DNA from: Agromyces mangrovi
GTDB taxonomy: Bacteria > Actinomycetota > Actinomycetes > Actinomycetales > Microbacteriaceae
Direction: 5' to 3'
Length of the DNA: 64,000 nucleotides
Assembly: GCF_030296695.1 (NCBI RefSeq)
Contig: NZ_AP027737.1
Span: 1,426,001 to 1,490,000 of the forward strand
Part shown: positions 60,691-64,000 of the stretch, piece by piece
Layout: the number at the start of each line of letters is the position of its first letter
How positions within the stretch are numbered: position 1 is the stretch's first letter
Position numbers and translations under genes: made by a program
The notes under the pieces: generated by a model
Told to the model about the DNA's origin: nothing
The model's input: the letters and a program-made list of their open reading frames with translations, nothing else
The model's database searches: none

Positions 60691-61874
60691 GGTCGCTCCG
60701 GGTCGTCGCCGGCCTCGGCGACCGGTTCCGGTTCCGGTTCCGACTCCGGTTCCGACTCCGGTTCCGACTCCGGTTCCGACTCGTCGGGCGGCGGCTCGCC
60801 GGCGACATCCGCCTCGACCGCGTCGCGATCGCCCGACAGCCATCGGGCCCAGCCGTTGCGCGGGTCGCCCTCGAGCAGCAGCGCGCGGGCGAGCAGCGTC
60901 AGCGGGATCGCGAGGATGGCGCCGAGCGGGCCGATCACGAAGGTCCAGAACACGACCGAGAAGAAGCTCAGCGTGAGCGACAGGCTCACCGCGTCGGCGA
61001 CGAACTTCGGCTGCACGAGCACCTGCAGCACCACGTTCACGACGCTGTAGATCGCGATGACCGCGAGCATGAGCGGCCAGCCGCCGACGACCAGCGCGAG
61101 GATCGCGGGCGGCACGAGTCCCAGCACGAACCCGATGTTCGGGATGAAGTTCGTCACGAACGCGAGGATCGCCCACACCGTCGGCGCCGGCACGCCAACG
61201 GCCCAGAGCGCGATGCCGTCGATGATCGCGACCACGGCGCCGAAGCTCGCGTTCACCACGAAGTAGCGGCGCACGTTCGAGGCGTAGCGCTCGAACCGGT
61301 CGAGCGTGGCATCGCGCAGCCCGCGGAACGCCTGGTGCGCGTCGCGGTAGTGCGCAGCATCCGCCGCCATGAAGATGACGTACGCGAGCACGAAGAAGAA
61401 CGCCGTCAAGATGCCGAGCACCCAGCCCGAGACGGTCTCGGCGACGCCGAAGAGGAACGACGGGTCGAGCACGGATGCCACGGTGTCGGCCGCCTGCTCC
61501 TCGAGCCCGAGCGACGACAGCCACGCGATCACGTCCTGCGTGGTGTCGCTCAGCTCCGAGAAGTAGTCGACGACGAGCGCCCCGAAGCGGATGCCCGCGA
61601 AGGCGAGCATGGCCGCGAGGGCGGCGAGGATCAGGTAGGCGACCACGATGACGACCGTCGTGGCGGCCCAGCGCGACCAGCCGCGCCGCTCGAGCGGGCG
61701 GCGGATCGGGTGCACGATGATCACGATCACCGCGGCGAGCGCGAGGGGCGCGGCGATCTCGCGAGCGAACGAGACGCCCGCCAGCACGACGACGGCGGCG
61801 GCCGCGACGAGGATCGGGCTCGTCGACCGTGCGGGGGCGGGTTCGGGGCGGGCGCTCTCCGCTGCGGCAACCAT
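60687..61874 (-). CDS. AI-2E family transporter
   Basis: A 395-residue membrane protein of the AI-2E (TqsA/PerM) superfamily with seven or eight segments. Typical features are an early segment pair ending VHPIRRPLERRG, an amphipathic middle region with SELSDTTQDVIAWLSSLG, and the late FIPNIGFVLGLVPPAILALVVGG. The substrate is uncertain, since the family includes ion antiporters as well as autoinducer exporters. The C terminus carries an ESEP repeat. A -10-like TATCGT lies 6 nt before the ATG, suggesting a leaderless mRNA. Confidence 0.9.
   Translation of the reverse strand: MVAAAESARPEPAPARSTSPILVAAAAVVVLAGVSFAREIAAPLALAAVIVIIVHPIRRPLERRGWSRWAATTVVIVVAYLILAALAAMLAFAGIRFGALVVDYFSELSDTTQDVIAWLSSLGLEEQAADTVASVLDPSFLFGVAETVSGWVLGILTAFFFVLAYVIFMAADAAHYRDAHQAFRGLRDATLDRFERYASNVRRYFVVNASFGAVVAIIDGIALWAVGVPAPTVWAILAFVTNFIPNIGFVLGLVPPAILALVVGGWPLMLAVIAIYSVVNVVLQVLVQPKFVADAVSLSLTLSFFSVVFWTFVIGPLGAILAIPLTLLARALLLEGDPRNGWARWLSGDRDAVEADVAGEPPPDESEPESEPESEPESEPEPEPVAEAGDDPERP
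60724..60783 (-). repeat. Tandem repeat encoding the ESEP tail of the AI-2E protein
   Basis: Two copies of GGTTCC and four copies of the 12-bp unit GGTTCCGACTCC (the last slightly changed) lie in tandem. On the coding strand they encode alternating Glu, Ser and Pro. The tract is a candidate for length variation between strains. Confidence 0.85.
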
Positions 61875-61945
61875 GGATCGACGATAGCGGGCCCGGTCGC
61901 GACGCCCCGACCGACCCGCGTCACGGGGAGCGCCGGACGACGCGG

Positions 61946-62617
61946 CTAGAAGTTGCCCAGCCCCTTGCCGAGCAGCACGACCGCGAGCACGAGCAGCAGC
62001 ACCGCCATGATCGACGCGTTGTGCTGCACGAGCCATTCGCGCAGGCGCCCGAGCGGCGCCGTCATGGCATCGGATGCGACGAGGTAGGCGACCACCGGCA
62101 CCGCGACCGAGCACCCGGCGATGACGGTGAACACCACGATGCTCAGGACGACGGAGCCGACGTCGAGGCCCGCGCCGCCGATCTCGATGCCGCCGCCGGC
62201 CGCGAGCAGCAGGTTCTTCGGGTTGACCGCCGACAGGAGCACGCCGAGCCCGATGGCGCGGCCCGCGTTCATCTGGTCGATCGCGCCCATCCACTTCGGC
62301 AGGTCGGGCTCCTCGCCCTCGACCGGGCGGCCGCGCCACTGTCGCAGTGCGAGCAGCAGCAGCGCCACCGCGAGCACGATCTGCACGACGGCGGTGACCG
62401 GCCGCGAGGCATCCGCGTCGCCCTCGGGCAGTGCGGCGGAGAGCAGGGTGAAGACGGTCGTCGCGAGGGCGATGCCGACGATCCAGCCGACGAGGAAGCC
62501 GACGCTCGCACCCTTCGCCTTCGGCGACAGCAGCATGAGGATCGCCGCGACGATCGGTATCGGACTGATCGCGATGCCGACGGCGAGCGGCAGTATGGCT
62601 CCGATCACTGCGGCCAC
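61946..62617 (-). CDS. GAP family (LysE-like) membrane protein
   Basis: A 223-residue six-segment membrane protein. The N terminus AVIGAILPLAVGIAISPIPIVAAILMLLSPKAK and the middle AVNPKNLLLAAGGG are typical of the actinobacterial GAP/Sap family, which is related to LysE exporters. The GTG at 62617 has GGGAG 6 nt upstream and gives a normal N terminus. A longer in-frame extension is Arg-rich and unlikely. The cargo is unknown. In mycobacteria members take part in lipid export. Confidence 0.85.
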   Translation of the reverse strand: MAAVIGAILPLAVGIAISPIPIVAAILMLLSPKAKGASVGFLVGWIVGIALATTVFTLLSAALPEGDADASRPVTAVVQIVLAVALLLLALRQWRGRPVEGEEPDLPKWMGAIDQMNAGRAIGLGVLLSAVNPKNLLLAAGGGIEIGGAGLDVGSVVLSIVVFTVIAGCSVAVPVVAYLVASDAMTAPLGRLREWLVQHNASIMAVLLLVLAVVLLGKGLGNF

Positions 62618-62769
62618 GCCAGGCTCCCGTCTCGCGCCGACCCGGTGCCGACGGTGGTTCCATCGTGGCGCGGCCGGGACGGCCTGTCGACCCCGACGCA
62701 CGGCGCCCTACCGGTCGCCCGCCCCCGGAGAGTAGGTTGTGGAGCACGTCGACCGATGGAGGAATGCAC

Positions 62770-63159
62770 GTGGACTACGGATTCTGGGCGCTCGTGAGCT
62801 TCCTCCTGGCGGCGTTCGTGTTCGTCGCGTACCTGTTCGTGCTGGTGGCGGTGCTGGGCGACCTGTTCAGCGACCACTCGCTGAACGGCTGGTGGAAGGC
62901 CGTGTGGATGGTCTTCCTCGTGTTCGTGCCGTTCCTTACGGGCCTGGTCTACGTGATCGCGCGCGGGCACGGCATGGCCGAGCGCCGGGCCGCCGCGCGA
63001 CGGGCGACCGCGCCGCGTCAGGCGGAGTACTCGCCGCACGTGGCCGCACCGCCGTCGCCGTCGGATGAGATCGCCAAGGCGAAGTCGATGCTCGACGCGG
63101 GCACGCTCACCCCCGAGGAGTACGAGTCGATCAAGGTGCGCACGCTCGGCGAGGGCTGA
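62770..63159 (+). CDS. Small membrane protein with PLDc_N-like segments and SHOCT domain
   Basis: About 129 residues. Two membrane segments (FWALVSFLLAAFVFVAYLFVLV and AVWMVFLVFVPFLTGLVYVIA) resemble the PLDc_N module. The C terminus SDEIAKAKSMLDAGTLTPEEYESIK is a SHOCT domain. The GTG at 62770 is preferred because GGAGG (62758-62762) is 7 nt upstream. The ATG at 62764 is only 1 nt from it. The function is unknown, though such proteins are common in actinobacteria. Confidence 0.85.
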   Translation: MDYGFWALVSFLLAAFVFVAYLFVLVAVLGDLFSDHSLNGWWKAVWMVFLVFVPFLTGLVYVIARGHGMAERRAAARRATAPRQAEYSPHVAAPPSPSDEIAKAKSMLDAGTLTPEEYESIKVRTLGEG

Positions 63160-63202
63160 CGTCTCGGACGCCTCGGTCGGCTCGCCCGGACGGCTCGCTC
63201 GG

Positions 63203-63222
63203 ATACCCTACTGGGGTATAGT
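63203..63222 (+). promoter_or_regulatory. CsoR-type copper operator overlapping a promoter
   Basis: ATACCCTACTGGGGTAT (63203-63219) closely resembles known CsoR operators such as that of Bacillus copZA. A -10 TATAGT (63217-63222) overlaps its end, and the metallochaperone gene begins 35 bp downstream. A matching -35 is weak. Derepression by copper(I) is the known behaviour of such sites. Confidence 0.75.
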
Positions 63223-63256
63223 GGTGCGCGTCCGCACCGCGATCCGGAAGGCAGCC

Positions 63257-63619
63257 ATGACCGAGACCACCCGCACCGAACTCCCCCTCGTCTCCTCCGA
63301 CGCATCCTCCCCCGCATCGGGCGGCGGATGCTGCGGTGGCGGCGGCTGCGCCTGCGGGCACGGCTCGAGCGCGTCGGCAGGCGCGAGCGCGAGCGGCGTC
63401 GCGACCGCCGAGTTCCTCGTCGAGGGCATGACCTGCGGCCACTGCGTGTCGAGCGTCACCGAGGAGCTCTCCGAGATCGCCGGCGTCGAGCAGGTGTCGG
63501 TCGACCTGCGCCCCGAGGGCGCCTCGCGCGTCACGGTCGCCTCGTCGGCGCCTCTCGCCGCGCACGACGTGCGCGCGGCCGTCGAGGACGCCGGCTACCG
63601 GCTCGCGGCCGGCGCCTGA
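63257..63619 (+). CDS. Copper chaperone-like protein: Cys-rich N terminus plus HMA domain
   Basis: A 120-residue protein. The C-terminal 70 residues are a heavy-metal-associated domain with GMTCGHC (Cys60, Cys63), as in CopZ. The N-terminal half is unusual: a Gly-rich cluster around residues 22-36 holds Cys25, Cys26, Cys31 and Cys33 plus His35, a possible second copper site. Small actinobacterial copper chaperones usually lack it. GGAAGG is 6 nt before the ATG. It is the first gene after the CsoR-type operator and is followed by a CopA-type ATPase, so it probably delivers copper(I) to that pump. Confidence 0.88.
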   Translation: MTETTRTELPLVSSDASSPASGGGCCGGGGCACGHGSSASAGASASGVATAEFLVEGMTCGHCVSSVTEELSEIAGVEQVSVDLRPEGASRVTVASSAPLAAHDVRAAVEDAGYRLAAGA

Positions 63620-63648
63620 GCCGCCCCGCGCACCGGGCACCCACCCGC

Positions 63649-64000
63649 ATGAGCACCACCGCCTCCACTCCGGGCTCCGGCCCGGCCCTCGTCGACGTCG
63701 AACTCGACATCACCGGCATGACCTGCGCGTCGTGCGCGATGCGCATCGAACGCAAGCTCGGGAAGATGCCGGGCGTCGAGGCATCCGTCAACTACGCGAC
63801 CGAGAAGGCGCACGTGCGCGCCCCGGCGAACGTCGGCCCCGACGCGCTGGTCGAGGTCGTCGCTGCGGCCGGCTACGGCGCGAGCGTGCCCGAACCCGAG
63901 CCCGAGCCCGGCGAGTCCGCCGACGAGCTCGGGCCGCTGCGCCGACGCCTCATCGCGAGCGCAGCGCTGGCCGCCCCCGTCGTCGTGCTCTCGATGGTGC
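63649..64000 (+). CDS. copA: Copper-translocating P-type ATPase, N-terminal part, cut off by the window edge
   Basis: The first 117 codons of a heavy-metal P1B-type ATPase. The N-terminal HMA domain has GMTCASC (about residues 23-29), followed by a Pro/Glu-rich linker and the beginning of the first membrane segment (RRLIASAALAAPVVVLSMV). The rest lies outside the window. The ATG at 63649 is 29 bp after the metallochaperone gene. Copper export is inferred from the HMA motif, the neighbouring chaperone and the CsoR-type operator. Confidence 0.9.
   Translation, partial: MSTTASTPGSGPALVDVELDITGMTCASCAMRIERKLGKMPGVEASVNYATEKAHVRAPANVGPDALVEVVAAAGYGASVPEPEPEPGESADELGPLRRRLIASAALAAPVVVLSMV

Overview
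The window comes from a high-GC Gram-positive actinobacterium, most likely a Microbacteriaceae member close to Agromyces or Microbacterium. I base this on roughly 70% GC coding sequence, frequent GTG starts, apparent leaderless starts, an HspR-type HAIR box at clpB, a CsoR-type copper operator and a deazaflavin-type nitroreductase homologue. No rRNA, tRNA, CRISPR array, insertion sequence or phage gene was seen. It looks like ordinary chromosome that is rich in carbohydrate-utilisation islands.

Region 1 (1-7.7 kb): a sugar ABC operon on the minus strand (binding lipoprotein, two permeases, an unrecognised 676-aa putative glycosidase, an aldo/keto reductase cut by the window edge). A LacI regulator lies just upstream, with two LacI-type palindromes 22 bp apart in front of the operon and a divergent sugar/galactoside O-acetyltransferase beyond. 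Region 2 (7.7-21.6 kb): a rhamnogalacturonan-type locus. A minus-strand operon encodes a binding lipoprotein, two permeases and a secreted 2130-aa enzyme (DUF4832-like domain, accessory domains, two CBM5/12-like modules, GH28 domain). Divergent to it are a GH78 alpha-L-rhamnosidase and a LacI regulator. Region 3 (21.8-33.8 kb): a Ser/Thr kinase followed by two proteins with Asn/Gly-rich tails, a GH3 glycosidase, an SDR, a nitrate/sulfonate-type ABC transporter with an acetyl-CoA synthetase, and a Phd/YefM-RelE toxin-antitoxin pair.

Region 4 (34-42.6 kb): metabolic and transport genes (DUF6421-like, SDR, MFS, PIG-L deacetylase, ABC exporter, VOC, PNPOx). Region 5 (42.6-52.9 kb): a complete gan-type galactan operon in the order GH42, binding protein, MalF-like, MalG-like, GH53, with a divergent LacI regulator and two TGTGACCGGTCACA-type operators. 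Region 6 (52.9-64 kb): threonine aldolase, nitroreductase, ClpB without an N domain, a dialkylglycine-decarboxylase-like transaminase, AI-2E and GAP-family membrane proteins, and the start of a CsoR-type copper operon (metallochaperone, then a CopA cut by the window edge).

Regions 2 and 5 together form a pectin programme: the rhamnogalacturonan backbone (GH28, GH78) and the galactan side chains (GH53, GH42). Each has its own importer and LacI control. None of the three sugar importers has its own ATPase, so a shared MsiK-type ATPase elsewhere is implied. Five genes show an apparent loss of exactly one G or C inside a short homopolymer. This pattern looks more like residual base-call error than real decay. 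The octamer CGGATGCC/GGCATCCG is strikingly frequent across the window.
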